Below, piece by piece: positions 25,190 through 33,642 of a DNA stretch of 34,473 nucleotides. Each line of letters opens with the position of its first letter. The stretch's first letter is position 1. The notes below the pieces were generated by a model that was not told the origin of the DNA, made no database searches, and worked only from the letters and a program-made list of their open reading frames with translations. This stretch comes from GCA-002701455 sp964342575 (GTDB taxonomy: Bacteria > Pseudomonadota > Alphaproteobacteria > Thalassobaculales > Thalassobaculaceae), in the NCBI GenBank assembly GCA_964342575.1, contig CAYFGZ010000024.1, positions 1-34,473 on the forward strand. Reading direction: 5' to 3'. The translations under genes were made by a program, and so were the position numbers.

Positions 25190-26205
25190 AACCTAGAACC
25201 GCCAGTAGCACGAAATTGGTGTTAGAGTTCGATGACTACAAATTGCTTCCGCCTTTATTTGGTCAGCATGATCGCAATTTGGCGAGAATAGAGCAGAAGT
25301 TGAAGGTTTCGGCCGCATGTTTTGGAAATAAAATAGAACTAAAGGGGAACAGTTCCAGCGTACATAAGGCAAAGGCAGTACTCGAAGCATTATATCGAAA
25401 GCTCGAATCAGAAAATCTAGTAGAAATGATCGACCCTGGCATAGTAGATGCTGCCCTAGAGTGGGTACAGACATCCACAGATGCTACCAGAGAGTCTGGT
25501 CTTTCCTATCTTGATGAAAAATATTCTGGTCTAGAGACCTGGAAACGAAAAATATTTCCGCGTTCGCCAAATCAACAAAGTTATATAAGGGCGCTTTTAA
25601 ATTCTGAACTAGCAGTAGGGGTTGGTCCGGCGGGAACGGGCAAGACTTATTTGGCAGTTGCCGTCGCTGTTTCCTTGTTAAAACAAAAAAAAATAGAGCG
25701 ATTAATTCTTTCCCGACCTGCTGTTGAGGCTGGCGAAAGGCTGGGTTTTCTTCCCGGCGATATGAAAGAAAAAGTTGATCCGTATCTTCGTCCACTATAC
25801 GACGCTCTTTATGACATGATGCCCAGCACACAGGTCGAGCGCTGGATTGAAAATGGTCAAATCGAAGTTGCCCCACTGGCTTTTATGCGAGGTCGAACAC
25901 TATCCAATTCATACGTTATTCTAGATGAAGCACAAAATACTACTCCCGCTCAAATGAAAATGTTTCTGACCCGTATGGGTGAAAATTCAAGAGTTTGTGT
26001 AACCGGCGACTTATCCCAGATAGACCTACCACCTGGGACAAAGTCAGGGCTTCTAGACGCGATTGAAATTCTAAAGACTATCACTGAAGTAGAAATCATA
26101 GCATTTTCCGTAGCCGATATTATAAGACATCCAATGGTGAACCGCATCGTAAAAGCATACGACAAGCGTGAAGGAAATTTATTGTATGAAGTGCCCGCCC
26201 AATAA
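25186..26205 (+). CDS. ybeZ: PhoH-like ATPase (YbeZ)
   Basis: Cytosolic P-loop NTPase of the PhoH family, linked to RNA processing together with YbeY. The 339-residue protein has an N-terminal KH-like part (about 10-90), Walker A GPAGTGKT (G147-T154) and Walker B YVILDEAQNTTPAQM, with TRMGENSRVCVTGDLSQIDLP after it. The start is TTG at 25186, overlapping the miaB stop; GGGAG lies about 8 bases upstream and no nearby ATG fits. Its end overlaps ybeY by 20 bases. Confidence 0.95.
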   Translation: MKPRTASSTKLVLEFDDYKLLPPLFGQHDRNLARIEQKLKVSAACFGNKIELKGNSSSVHKAKAVLEALYRKLESENLVEMIDPGIVDAALEWVQTSTDATRESGLSYLDEKYSGLETWKRKIFPRSPNQQSYIRALLNSELAVGVGPAGTGKTYLAVAVAVSLLKQKKIERLILSRPAVEAGERLGFLPGDMKEKVDPYLRPLYDALYDMMPSTQVERWIENGQIEVAPLAFMRGRTLSNSYVILDEAQNTTPAQMKMFLTRMGENSRVCVTGDLSQIDLPPGTKSGLLDAIEILKTITEVEIIAFSVADIIRHPMVNRIVKAYDKREGNLLYEVPAQ

Positions 26206-26704
26206 AGTGACAGACTGTCTCACCAAGAGCGTCACTATAGACGTCAGTTCAGACTGTAGAGCTTGGCATCAAGCAGAGGATAACATTCAAAATATTTGCG
26301 TGGAGACCAGCCGAGCTGTTTTCGATTATCTCGACTACACTTTAGAGTCCAAGAACGTAATTATAAGCATATTGCTAAGCGATGACGAGACAATGCGCGG
26401 TTTAAATAAACTGTATCGTGACAAAGACAGACCAACGAATGTCTTATCATTCTCCAGCGGTGGCCCCCGAGTTTCTGGGGTCCCCTTTCTACTTGGAGAT
26501 ATTGTCCTTAGTTTCTCAACTATACGTGCAGAAAGTAGCAAATCTACAAAACCCTTTTTACATCATTTTCAGCACCTTCTAGTCCACGGTTGTCTCCACT
26601 TACTGGGCTTCAATCATGAAAACACACCAGATGCCGAACGAATGGAATTTTTTGAAGCTGTAATTCTCCAAAATCTAGGAGTTTCAGATCCGTACAAAAC
26701 TTAG
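26186..26704 (+). CDS. ybeY: Endoribonuclease YbeY
   Basis: Zinc-dependent endoribonuclease for 16S rRNA 3' maturation and ribosome quality control. The hallmark HGCLHLLGFNH supplies H134, H138 and H144; SFSSGG and LGDIVLSFSTI precede it as in the family. The ATG at 26186 (172 residues) has AAGGAAA about 8 bases upstream and is preferred to a GTG at 26168. It lies within the end of phoH, as expected for these functional partners. The N-terminal 30 residues are less conserved. Confidence 0.94.
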   Translation: MKCPPNKVTDCLTKSVTIDVSSDCRAWHQAEDNIQNICVETSRAVFDYLDYTLESKNVIISILLSDDETMRGLNKLYRDKDRPTNVLSFSSGGPRVSGVPFLLGDIVLSFSTIRAESSKSTKPFLHHFQHLLVHGCLHLLGFNHENTPDAERMEFFEAVILQNLGVSDPYKT

Positions 26705-26714
26705 ATAGTACAGA

Positions 26715-26752
26715 ATACTAGAGATTAGCGCGAAGAAACTTTATACTAGAGA
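26715..26752. repeat. 10-bp direct repeat between ybeY and corC
   Basis: ATACTAGAGA occurs at 26715-26724 and 26743-26752, 28 bases apart, in the 58-base gap. The second copy is just before the corC start region and its GAGA could serve as a weak ribosome site. Significance unclear. Confidence 0.4.
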
Positions 26753-26762
26753 ATGTAAATAG

Positions 26763-27632
26763 TTGATAACATTGGGAAATATTAGAGTGCTAAGTATCGC
26801 CAAAAAAATTTTTCACTATTGTGGTTTTTTTTCTAATAACCCAGCGGCACGCGACCCATTGGAAGAACTTATCGAGGACAAAACTACTATACTTGACGAG
26901 GACAATCATGAGCAAACTCTCCTTAGAAATGTCCTGGGGTTAAGGGACATCACCGCTTGGGATGTTATGGTCCCGAGAGCCGATATTGCTGCTGTCGAAG
27001 TAAAAACTTCGCTGCCTGAGTTAGTCTCAGAAATGGTGAAATTAGCACACTCGCGACTACCCGTTTATAGAAATACGTTAGATGAAACCCTTGGCATGGT
27101 GCATATCAAGGATGTCCTTGCTCACATCAATTCCGCAGAAAAGACGAACTTGGCGGATTTGCTGAGGGAAGTGTTGTTTGTTTCACCGACCATTCGAGCG
27201 CTAGATCTTCTGCAGGAAATGCGAATGACCCGAAGACATTTAGCCCTGGTTGTAGATGAATTTGGCGGAATAGATGGTTTGATTACTATTGAGGATCTCG
27301 TGGAAGAAATAGTGGGAGAAATAATTGATGAACACGACGCCGAAGAAACAACAAAAATACTCCCCCAAGCCGATGGAAGTGCCATAGCCAACGCAAGAGC
27401 AACTGTAGAAGACTTGGAAGAATTATTCGGCCCTGTATTGACGATAGATGAAAGGGACGAAGCTGATACCTTAGCTGGCTTCATCTACAATTTGACTGGA
27501 AGGATAGCTAAGAGGGGCGAAGTAATCAGACATGGGAGTGGATTAGAATTTGAGATTCTAGAGGCTGATCCAAGACGGCTAAAAACTGTAAGAATACTTA
27601 GACCACGTGTTAGCGACTCTGATGAATTGTAA
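26763..27632 (+). CDS. corC: CBS-domain protein of the CorC/HlyC family
   Basis: Cytosolic protein with a CBS pair (about 70-190: VMVPRADI, HSRLPVYRNTLDETLGMVHIKDVL, and HLALVVDEFGGIDGLITIEDLVEEIVGEI) followed by the CorC/HlyC C-terminal domain (about 210-285). It lacks the DUF21 membrane domain of larger paralogues. CorC is linked to Mg/Co efflux; position between ybeY and lnt is standard. The start is uncertain: the frame opens with TTG at 26763, and a GTG at 26787 with GGGA upstream is an alternative. Length 289 residues from the TTG. Confidence 0.92.
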   Translation: MITLGNIRVLSIAKKIFHYCGFFSNNPAARDPLEELIEDKTTILDEDNHEQTLLRNVLGLRDITAWDVMVPRADIAAVEVKTSLPELVSEMVKLAHSRLPVYRNTLDETLGMVHIKDVLAHINSAEKTNLADLLREVLFVSPTIRALDLLQEMRMTRRHLALVVDEFGGIDGLITIEDLVEEIVGEIIDEHDAEETTKILPQADGSAIANARATVEDLEELFGPVLTIDERDEADTLAGFIYNLTGRIAKRGEVIRHGSGLEFEILEADPRRLKTVRILRPRVSDSDEL

Positions 27633-27683
27633 AAAGTAATTTATGGTGAAAACTAACTTCGCCTTTTGGAAAACCTAACGAGA

Positions 27684-29270
27684 ATGCGTCTCCTTATCTC
27701 CGCCTCTAGCAAATATCTCCTGACCGGCTGGCGACGATTTGTTCTCTGCATCGCATTGGGTTCAATTTCTGCAACTTCGTTACCTCCATGGTTTTTTTTT
27801 CCGGGAATTTTGGGTTTTTCGGTTTTTCTTTTTCTTCTCAACACATCATGTAAACCTGCCCAAGCCGTATACAAAACGTGGCTTTTTAGTTTCGGTTACC
27901 ATCTTTTTGGACTTCAATGGGTTTCGCTGGCTTTAACAGTTGACAGTGAACGATTTGCTTGGTTAATACCATTCGCTCTGGTGGGATTACCTGCTGTCCT
28001 AGCGCTAATCCCAGCGCTTACAATGGCGCTGTTACCTGCGATCTCGCAATCTCCGTTGTCACGGGCTTTTGCCTGGGCCACCCTTTGGACACTTGCCGAA
28101 TATATTCGAGGCCATATTTTAACGGGTTTTCCGTGGAACCTGGCAGCTTATATAGTGTCTTTCTCTGACAGCCTCATCCAGTCGGCCTCTATCATTGGTG
28201 CATACGGGCTGAGTCTCTTGGTAATTCTGTTCACCACTTTTCCCTTTTTGTTTTTGGCTAATAAGAAACCCTACCGCACTCGTTACAGTTTCGTTATTCC
28301 ATCTCTCCTATGCCTACTGCCCATCATATTGTGGATAGGGGGCAACGCCAGGCTATCAATGAATGATTCTATAGTAGATCCAAATATTTTGATAAGAATC
28401 GTTCAAGGAAATATCGCCCAACGCGACAAATGGCGACCCGATCTTCGCGCCAGTCATCTAAAAAAATATATATCCCTGAGCAAAATTACCTCCAATGCAA
28501 AAGACTCAAATTCAGCAGCCTCCGTCCCCAATATTACAATATGGCCGGAAACGGCTGTCCCCTTACTCTTGTCCGAAACCCCACATATTAGGCAATGGAT
28601 AACTCAATTTTTAAAAGAAGATGGGTTTCTAATCACTGGGGCGCCTTCCATAACCAACACCGCACCTCCAAAATTGCATAATTCTGTTATTGTGCTAACG
28701 CATCAAGGTAAAATACAAGGACAGTATCACAAGGCACACCTCGTTCCATTTGGAGAATATCTGCCCCTAAAACAATGGCTGCCGCTTTCCAAAATTGTCA
28801 GAGGTTTTACAGATTTTTCCGCCGGAACAGGTTTAAAATCTCTATATATTCCATATCTTGGCATTACTTCACCCCTCATTTGCTACGAAGTGATTTTCCC
28901 AGGGAACGTAATTTCCAACTGGAGTACCCTACGACCCAATCTTCTTTTGAACCTTACCAATGACGCTTGGTTTGGAGAAAGCGCAGGTCCCTTTCAACAT
29001 CTGGAACATGCGCGCTTACGGGCCGTCGAAGAAGGACTACCTTTAATACGAGTCGCTAATACAGGTATTTCTGGGTTTTTCGATGCTTTTGGAAGGAAAA
29101 TGGGAACTATTGGTCTAAATAAGGAGGCATATATGGATAGGCATCTAGCTAGACCTATCCATCCTACTACTTTTTTTGGGCGTTTTGGTAACAATGGTTA
29201 TCTGGGAATCACTATTTTTTTGCTTATATCTTTAGTAATTAATAGATTTTATAGGCGCCATCGAACTTAA
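27684..29270 (+). CDS. lnt: Apolipoprotein N-acyltransferase
   Basis: Inner-membrane enzyme that adds the third acyl chain to lipoproteins. Numbered from ATG 27684 (528 residues), six or so N-terminal helices precede the periplasmic nitrilase-like domain with the Glu-Lys-Cys triad: E289 in WPETAVP, K350 in YHKAHLVPFGEYLP and C400 in LICYEVIFPG. NLTNDAWFGESAGPFQHLEH follows, and a last helix ends the protein. The frame opens at a TTG at 27666 without a ribosome site, so the ATG is preferred. Follows corC by about 50 bases. Confidence 0.96.
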   Translation: MRLLISASSKYLLTGWRRFVLCIALGSISATSLPPWFFFPGILGFSVFLFLLNTSCKPAQAVYKTWLFSFGYHLFGLQWVSLALTVDSERFAWLIPFALVGLPAVLALIPALTMALLPAISQSPLSRAFAWATLWTLAEYIRGHILTGFPWNLAAYIVSFSDSLIQSASIIGAYGLSLLVILFTTFPFLFLANKKPYRTRYSFVIPSLLCLLPIILWIGGNARLSMNDSIVDPNILIRIVQGNIAQRDKWRPDLRASHLKKYISLSKITSNAKDSNSAASVPNITIWPETAVPLLLSETPHIRQWITQFLKEDGFLITGAPSITNTAPPKLHNSVIVLTHQGKIQGQYHKAHLVPFGEYLPLKQWLPLSKIVRGFTDFSAGTGLKSLYIPYLGITSPLICYEVIFPGNVISNWSTLRPNLLLNLTNDAWFGESAGPFQHLEHARLRAVEEGLPLIRVANTGISGFFDAFGRKMGTIGLNKEAYMDRHLARPIHPTTFFGRFGNNGYLGITIFLLISLVINRFYRRHRT

Positions 29271-29340
29271 ATAAATTTGACGGATCTATTTTGGTTTATT
29301 TTTCTTGACCGAATAACACAAAAACGGCAATGAAAAAGAT

Positions 29341-29394
29341 GTTGGTCTCACAACCTAGCCAACGATAAACTAAATCGTCAAAAATCAATGGAGG
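29341..29394 (+). promoter_or_regulatory. Possible structured leader of metK
   Basis: Two overlapping stems are visible: GTTGG (29341-29345) with CCAAC (29359-29363), and ACGAT (29362-29366) with ATCGT (29374-29378). They share two bases and so may be alternative. The loop of the first carries CCT (29354-29356) that could pair with AGG of the Shine-Dalgarno GGAGG at 29390-29394. This is reminiscent of a translation-controlling leader but matches no SAM riboswitch consensus that I can confirm. Confidence 0.3.
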
Positions 29395-29399
29395 ATTAC

Positions 29400-30569
29400 G
29401 TGGCGAACAATACATACACTTTTACCAGCGAATCTGTTTCCGAAGGCCACCCAGATAAAGTGTGTGATAGAATTTCTGATACCGTTCTGGATCTCTATTT
29501 GGGAGCCGATAGTTCTAGCCGTGTTGCCTGTGAGACACTAGCCACAACAAATAGGATCATTTTAGCTGGAGAAGTTCGCGGTCCTTCGAGTATCACACAT
29601 GATTTAATTAGTGAAAAAATACGCGAGGCCGTAAAGGAAATCGGATATGAACAAGACGGCTTTCATTGGAAAACGGCCGAAATAAGTATTCTTCTACATG
29701 AACAATCGGACGATATAGCAATGGGTGTAGACGCTTCGGGAAACAAGGATGAAGGCGCCGGTGATCAAGGTATAATGTTTGGCTACGCCTGCCGAGAAAC
29801 CGATACTTTAATGCCCGCCCCTATTCAATACGCACATTCAATATTGAACAAAATGGCTGAGGCTCGTCGAGCTGGTTTGACCGAGGGTCTTGGGCCCGAT
29901 TCAAAGAGCCAGGTGAGCCTAAGATATGAAAATGGTAAACCTGTGGCAGCGACATCCGTCGTTATTTCGACGCAGCATGAAGAACACCTTGACCAAAAAG
30001 AAGTCCGCGAAATAGTTCGCCCATTCGTGGAACAAGTTTTACCGCCCGGCTGGATGTGCCCCGAAAATGAATTTTATGTAAACCCTACAGGCCGATTCGT
30101 CGTTGGAGGTCCAGATGGCGACGCTGGGTTGACAGGAAGAAAGATAATAGTTGATACGTATGGGGGTGCTGCCCCTCATGGAGGGGGTGCTTTTTCGGGA
30201 AAAGATCCGACAAAGGTAGACAGATCCGCTGCATACGCAGCTCGATGGGTAGCAAAAAATATTGTTGCAGCAGAACTGGCGGATAAATGCACAATTCAAC
30301 TATCATACGCCATTGGCGTATCAAAACCTCTATCTATTTTTATTAACACATATGGGACAGGGCGGGTTTCAGACGAAAAACTAGCCCAGCATCTGCAAAA
30401 TACAATCGATCTATCTCCAAGAGGAATAAGAGAACGTTTAAAATTAAGTCGTCCCATTTTTGCACGGACAGCAGCCTATGGACACTTTGGAAGAGAACCG
30501 GAGCCAGACGGGGGGTTTTCATGGGAAAAACTGGATCTAGTAAAAGAACTTCAAACACTTAAGGAGTGA
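29400..30569 (+). CDS. metK: S-adenosylmethionine synthetase
   Basis: Makes S-adenosylmethionine from methionine and ATP; supplies MiaB, TrmB and RsmE encoded in this window. The 389-residue protein begins ANNTYTFTSESVSEGHPDKV after the initiator, like relatives, and has GAGDQGIMFGYA (ATP-binding) and a GGGAFSGKDPTKVDRSAAYA phosphate-binding segment. The start is GTG at 29400: GGAGG at 29390-29394 ends 5 bases before it. An in-frame ATG at 29388 overlaps that GGAGG and has no ribosome site of its own. Precedes trmB as in many Alphaproteobacteria. Confidence 0.95.
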   Translation: MANNTYTFTSESVSEGHPDKVCDRISDTVLDLYLGADSSSRVACETLATTNRIILAGEVRGPSSITHDLISEKIREAVKEIGYEQDGFHWKTAEISILLHEQSDDIAMGVDASGNKDEGAGDQGIMFGYACRETDTLMPAPIQYAHSILNKMAEARRAGLTEGLGPDSKSQVSLRYENGKPVAATSVVISTQHEEHLDQKEVREIVRPFVEQVLPPGWMCPENEFYVNPTGRFVVGGPDGDAGLTGRKIIVDTYGGAAPHGGGAFSGKDPTKVDRSAAYAARWVAKNIVAAELADKCTIQLSYAIGVSKPLSIFINTYGTGRVSDEKLAQHLQNTIDLSPRGIRERLKLSRPIFARTAAYGHFGREPEPDGGFSWEKLDLVKELQTLKE

Positions 30570-30602
30570 TATTGGATAAAATTAACAAGAGCCTCTGCAA
30601 TC

Positions 30603-31298
30603 ATGTCGATTGACGTTAGTTATCCATATATTTTTAGAGGTCGTCGTCACGGACGAAGACTTAGGCCAAAGATGGCCAAGCTGTTGAAAGAGGATTTACC
30701 AAAAGTCATTATCGAACCAACCGTCCATAAAGGGACCATTGATCCGTTCGCCCTATTTTCTCCACCACCCCTGGAAACCTGGCTGGAAATAGGCTTTGGG
30801 GCCGGAGAACACATGGCTTGGCAGGCCAAAAACAACCCGAATATTGGAATAATTGGATGTGAACCTTTTATAAATGGAATAGCAAGTCTACTTCGTCATT
30901 CGTCAGATCAACAGCTGTCAAATATAAGAATATTAGCAGATGATGCTCGACCTTTTTTACCCAAAATTCCTGATGAATGTATAAGTCGGCTTTTTATATT
31001 GTTCCCCGACCCGTGGCCCAAGAAAAAGCATCAGGATCGCCGTATAATTCAAAATTCGGTACTAACTGAATTCCATAGAATTTTAAAGCCAGGCGGAAAA
31101 CTCCGGGTAGCAACAGATCATCAATTTTATTTAAGATGGATATTAATACACTTCAATAACCACTCCGGTTTTTTATGGACAGCTCAAACTCCTAAAGATT
31201 GGAGGTCACGCGCCATAGACTGGCCCCAAACCCGATACGAATTGAAGGCATTGTCGGCAGGTCGAAAACCAATCTTTCTGGAATATAAAAAAGTGTAA
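30603..31298 (+). CDS. trmB: tRNA (guanine-N7)-methyltransferase
   Basis: Methylates G46 in the variable loop of tRNAs. The 231-residue protein has the SAM-binding LEIGFGAGEHMAWQA, the family motif LFPDPWPKKKHQDRRI and a C-terminal ATDHQFYLRWI. GRRHGRRLRP at the N-terminus is typical of the alphaproteobacterial proteins. It lies 33 bases after metK and is probably co-transcribed with it. Confidence 0.95.
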   Translation: MSIDVSYPYIFRGRRHGRRLRPKMAKLLKEDLPKVIIEPTVHKGTIDPFALFSPPPLETWLEIGFGAGEHMAWQAKNNPNIGIIGCEPFINGIASLLRHSSDQQLSNIRILADDARPFLPKIPDECISRLFILFPDPWPKKKHQDRRIIQNSVLTEFHRILKPGGKLRVATDHQFYLRWILIHFNNHSGFLWTAQTPKDWRSRAIDWPQTRYELKALSAGRKPIFLEYKKV

Positions 31299-31369
31299 TC
31301 CTATAGCCGATAACAATGGCGCTACCGTGCTTGAGCGCCAGCTTGCACTGGGTTGGATGTCGAATTCTC

Positions 31370-31399
31370 TTGTAAAAAATACTCAGAAACGTATATAGT
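31370..31399 (+). promoter_or_regulatory. Candidate promoter of the rimP-nusA-infB operon
   Basis: TTGTAA at 31370-31375 is followed after 18 bases by TATAGT at 31394-31399 (or after 16 by TATATA). The predicted start near 31406 would place the terminator hairpin at 31431 inside the leader, about 130 bases before rimP. Confidence 0.4.
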
Positions 31400-31430
31400 C
31401 CGTCGCTAAGTCTTACTGTGAGTTGATGGG

Positions 31431-31454
31431 AATGGGCCAGGAGCCCATTTTTTT
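31431..31454 (+). terminator. Intrinsic terminator / possible attenuator before rimP
   Basis: AATGGGC (31431-31437) and GCCCATT (31443-31449) form a perfect 7-bp stem with a 5-base CAGGA loop, followed by an uninterrupted run of T to 31454. It stands 132 bases after trmB and 84 bases before rimP. It can end the metK-trmB transcript, and if the candidate promoter at 31370-31399 is real it would act as an attenuator in the leader of an operon that itself encodes NusA. Confidence 0.75.
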
Positions 31455-31538
31455 ATTCCACGATGGTCCGGTATACAATTATTTTTGCGCATAAAACTCT
31501 TCAATAGATAGGTCAAATAGCTCAGGACATACCAATCA

Positions 31539-32033
31539 ATGATAATGGCTCGCTATGATTTAACCACTCTGATAAACCCAACCATCGCGGATTTGGGTTA
31601 CGAGCTTGTTGAAATTAATCAACTGCAGGCGGAGGGAGCTTTGATTCAGGTAGTTGTGGAACGATTGGACAGATTCGCTATGACAGTTGCCGATTGTGAA
31701 AAAGTTAGCCGGTCACTTGCGATTCTTTTAGATCTGGAAGATTTTTCATCAAATGGATATACGCTTGAAGTAATGTCGCCTGGAATTGACCGCGTGCTAA
31801 ACAAGCTAGAACATTTTCAACGTTTTGCCGGGCATGAGATAGATTTAGAGTATTCATCGCCCGTAAAAGAGAAAAATAAGATGCGTTGCCGGCTAGAAGG
31901 AATTTGTGACGGCAACATGATCAAAGTTTATTTGCAATCTAGACGGGAAAATGATGAGGAGATTGTCTTAATTCCTTTCCCAAATATAAAAAAAGCCAAA
32001 TTAGTCATAAGTGATGATTTACTGAAGATTTAA
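31539..32033 (+). CDS. rimP: Ribosome maturation factor RimP
   Basis: Assists 30S subunit maturation. The 164-residue protein has the RimP N-domain (IADLGYELVEINQL, about 17-30; DCEKVSRSLAILLD) and YTLEVMSPGIDRVL, the conserved junction to the SH3-like C-terminal domain. ATG at 31539 or 31545 may be the start (the protein reads MIMARYD); the ribosome site is weak. First gene of the conserved rimP-nusA-ylxR-infB operon. Confidence 0.95.
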   Translation: MIMARYDLTTLINPTIADLGYELVEINQLQAEGALIQVVVERLDRFAMTVADCEKVSRSLAILLDLEDFSSNGYTLEVMSPGIDRVLNKLEHFQRFAGHEIDLEYSSPVKEKNKMRCRLEGICDGNMIKVYLQSRRENDEEIVLIPFPNIKKAKLVISDDLLKI

Positions 32034-32056
32034 ATATTAACGCACAAACAACATAA

Positions 32057-33628
32057 GTGAGTGGAAAAGTGTCTATAGAACAAACAACACCAAAACTTGA
32101 ACTAATACAGGTTGCCGACGCTGTAGCTAGAGAAAAAGGAATACATCGTGACGAAGTGATTGACGCCATGGAGCAAGCCATTCAGAAAGCCGGAAGAGCC
32201 AAGTACGGAAATGAGCACGATATTCAAGCTTCGATAAACAAAACATCTGGGGACATACGTCTCGTTCGGCGAACCGAAGTAGTAGAAATAGTTGAAGATG
32301 AAATCACACAAATCACTTTAGAAGAAGCACAAAAGAGGGATTCGGCTATACAAATAGGAGCTTTTATAATTGATCCCCTCCCACCAATTGACTTTGGAAG
32401 AATAGCCGCACAAACAGCAAAACAAGTTATTGTTCAAAAAGTTCGGGAAGCAGAAAGGGCGCGCCAGTTTGACGAATTCAAGGATAGAGTTGGGGAAATT
32501 GTCAACGGGATAGTAAAGCGAGTTGAGTTCGGTAATGTTACCCTGGACCTCGGAAGAGCTGAAGCGATAGTGCGTAGAGACGAGCTGTTGCCGCGAGAGT
32601 CTTTTAGAAATGGAGATCGAGTAAGAGGGTATATATATGATGTGCGTGAGGAATTGCGCGGACCGCAAATCTTTGTGTCCAGGACACATCCAGAATTTAT
32701 GAAGGGAATGTTCAAACAAGAAGTGCCAGAAATTTATGATGGAATAATAGAAATCAAAGCTGTCGCTCGTGACCCGGGTAGTCGCGCAAAAATTGGTGTC
32801 CTTTCATACGATAATAGTATCGACCCGGTTGGGGCCTGTGTAGGGATGCGTGGAAGTCGTGTCCAAGCAGTAGTAGGGGAATTACAGGGAGAAAAGATTG
32901 ACATCATCCCTTGGTCTGATGACCCGGCTACCTTTGTAGTAAATGCCTTAGCACCCGCCGAGGTCAGCAAGGTGGTGTTGGACGAAGACCAAAAACGCAT
33001 TGAAGTAGTCGTTCCCGATGAACAATTAAGCCTTGCTATTGGCAGAAGGGGACAAAATGTCCGTCTTGCTTCTATACTGAGCGGTTGGGATATAGACATT
33101 CTTACTGAGGCCGAAGAATCCGAACGTCGGCAAGAAGAATTTAAGACACGCTCGGGCTTGTTTATGGAAGCTTTAGACATAGACGACGTTATAGCTCACC
33201 TTTTGGTGGCGGAAGGATTCGTTTCAGTTCAAGAAATTGCAGAATCCGAATTGTCTGATTTGGCTCAGATCGAGGGCTTCGACGAAGCGATAGGAGAGGA
33301 ACTACGAAATAGGGCCGTCTCCTTTAGCCAAGCCGAGCAGGAAAATTTAAATGCACGTCGGCTAGAGCTGGGAGTAACAGATGAATTGGCCGCGATGGTC
33401 GGGATCACTCCTGGAATACTCGTGATTTTGGGGGAAAATGACATAAAAACAGTTGATGATCTTGGTGATTTAGCGAGTGACGAGCTGATAGAACTACTTC
33501 CTGATGCTGGCATAACTATGGAAGAGGCTAATAATCTGATAATGGCTGCGCGTGCCCATTGGTTTGAGGATCTAAATGAAGAATCAGCAGAAGAGCCTGT
33601 AGAGAAAACAATCGAAAATAGCAAATAA
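32057..33628 (+). CDS. nusA: Transcription termination/antitermination factor NusA
   Basis: RNA polymerase-associated factor controlling pausing, termination and antitermination. The 523-residue protein has the N-terminal RNAP-binding domain (about 1-125, LELIQVADAVAREKGI), an S1 domain (about 135-200), two KH domains (VGACVGMRGSRVQAVVGEL and LAIGRRGQNVRLAS) and an acidic C-terminal region with two helix-hairpin-helix-type repeats (about 365-510), as in alphaproteobacterial NusA. Start is a GTG at 32057 or the in-frame GTG at 32069, the latter with GAGTGG just upstream. Twenty-three bases after rimP. Confidence 0.96.
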   Translation: MSGKVSIEQTTPKLELIQVADAVAREKGIHRDEVIDAMEQAIQKAGRAKYGNEHDIQASINKTSGDIRLVRRTEVVEIVEDEITQITLEEAQKRDSAIQIGAFIIDPLPPIDFGRIAAQTAKQVIVQKVREAERARQFDEFKDRVGEIVNGIVKRVEFGNVTLDLGRAEAIVRRDELLPRESFRNGDRVRGYIYDVREELRGPQIFVSRTHPEFMKGMFKQEVPEIYDGIIEIKAVARDPGSRAKIGVLSYDNSIDPVGACVGMRGSRVQAVVGELQGEKIDIIPWSDDPATFVVNALAPAEVSKVVLDEDQKRIEVVVPDEQLSLAIGRRGQNVRLASILSGWDIDILTEAEESERRQEEFKTRSGLFMEALDIDDVIAHLLVAEGFVSVQEIAESELSDLAQIEGFDEAIGEELRNRAVSFSQAEQENLNARRLELGVTDELAAMVGITPGILVILGENDIKTVDDLGDLASDELIELLPDAGITMEEANNLIMAARAHWFEDLNEESAEEPVEKTIENSK

Positions 33629-33642
33629 CGGGCTCAATTACG

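Noticed and set aside
26168..26185. A GTG start for YbeY six codons upstream.
   Set aside because: AAGGAAA sits at the right distance for ATG 26186 and the extra residues are not family-like.
29341..29400. A SAM/SAH riboswitch before metK, prompted by a TCACAAC stretch and a nearby ribosome site.
   Set aside because: The TCAC has no matching GTGA partner and the conserved GGCUUCC core is missing, so the known pseudoknot cannot form; kept only as an unclassified leader.
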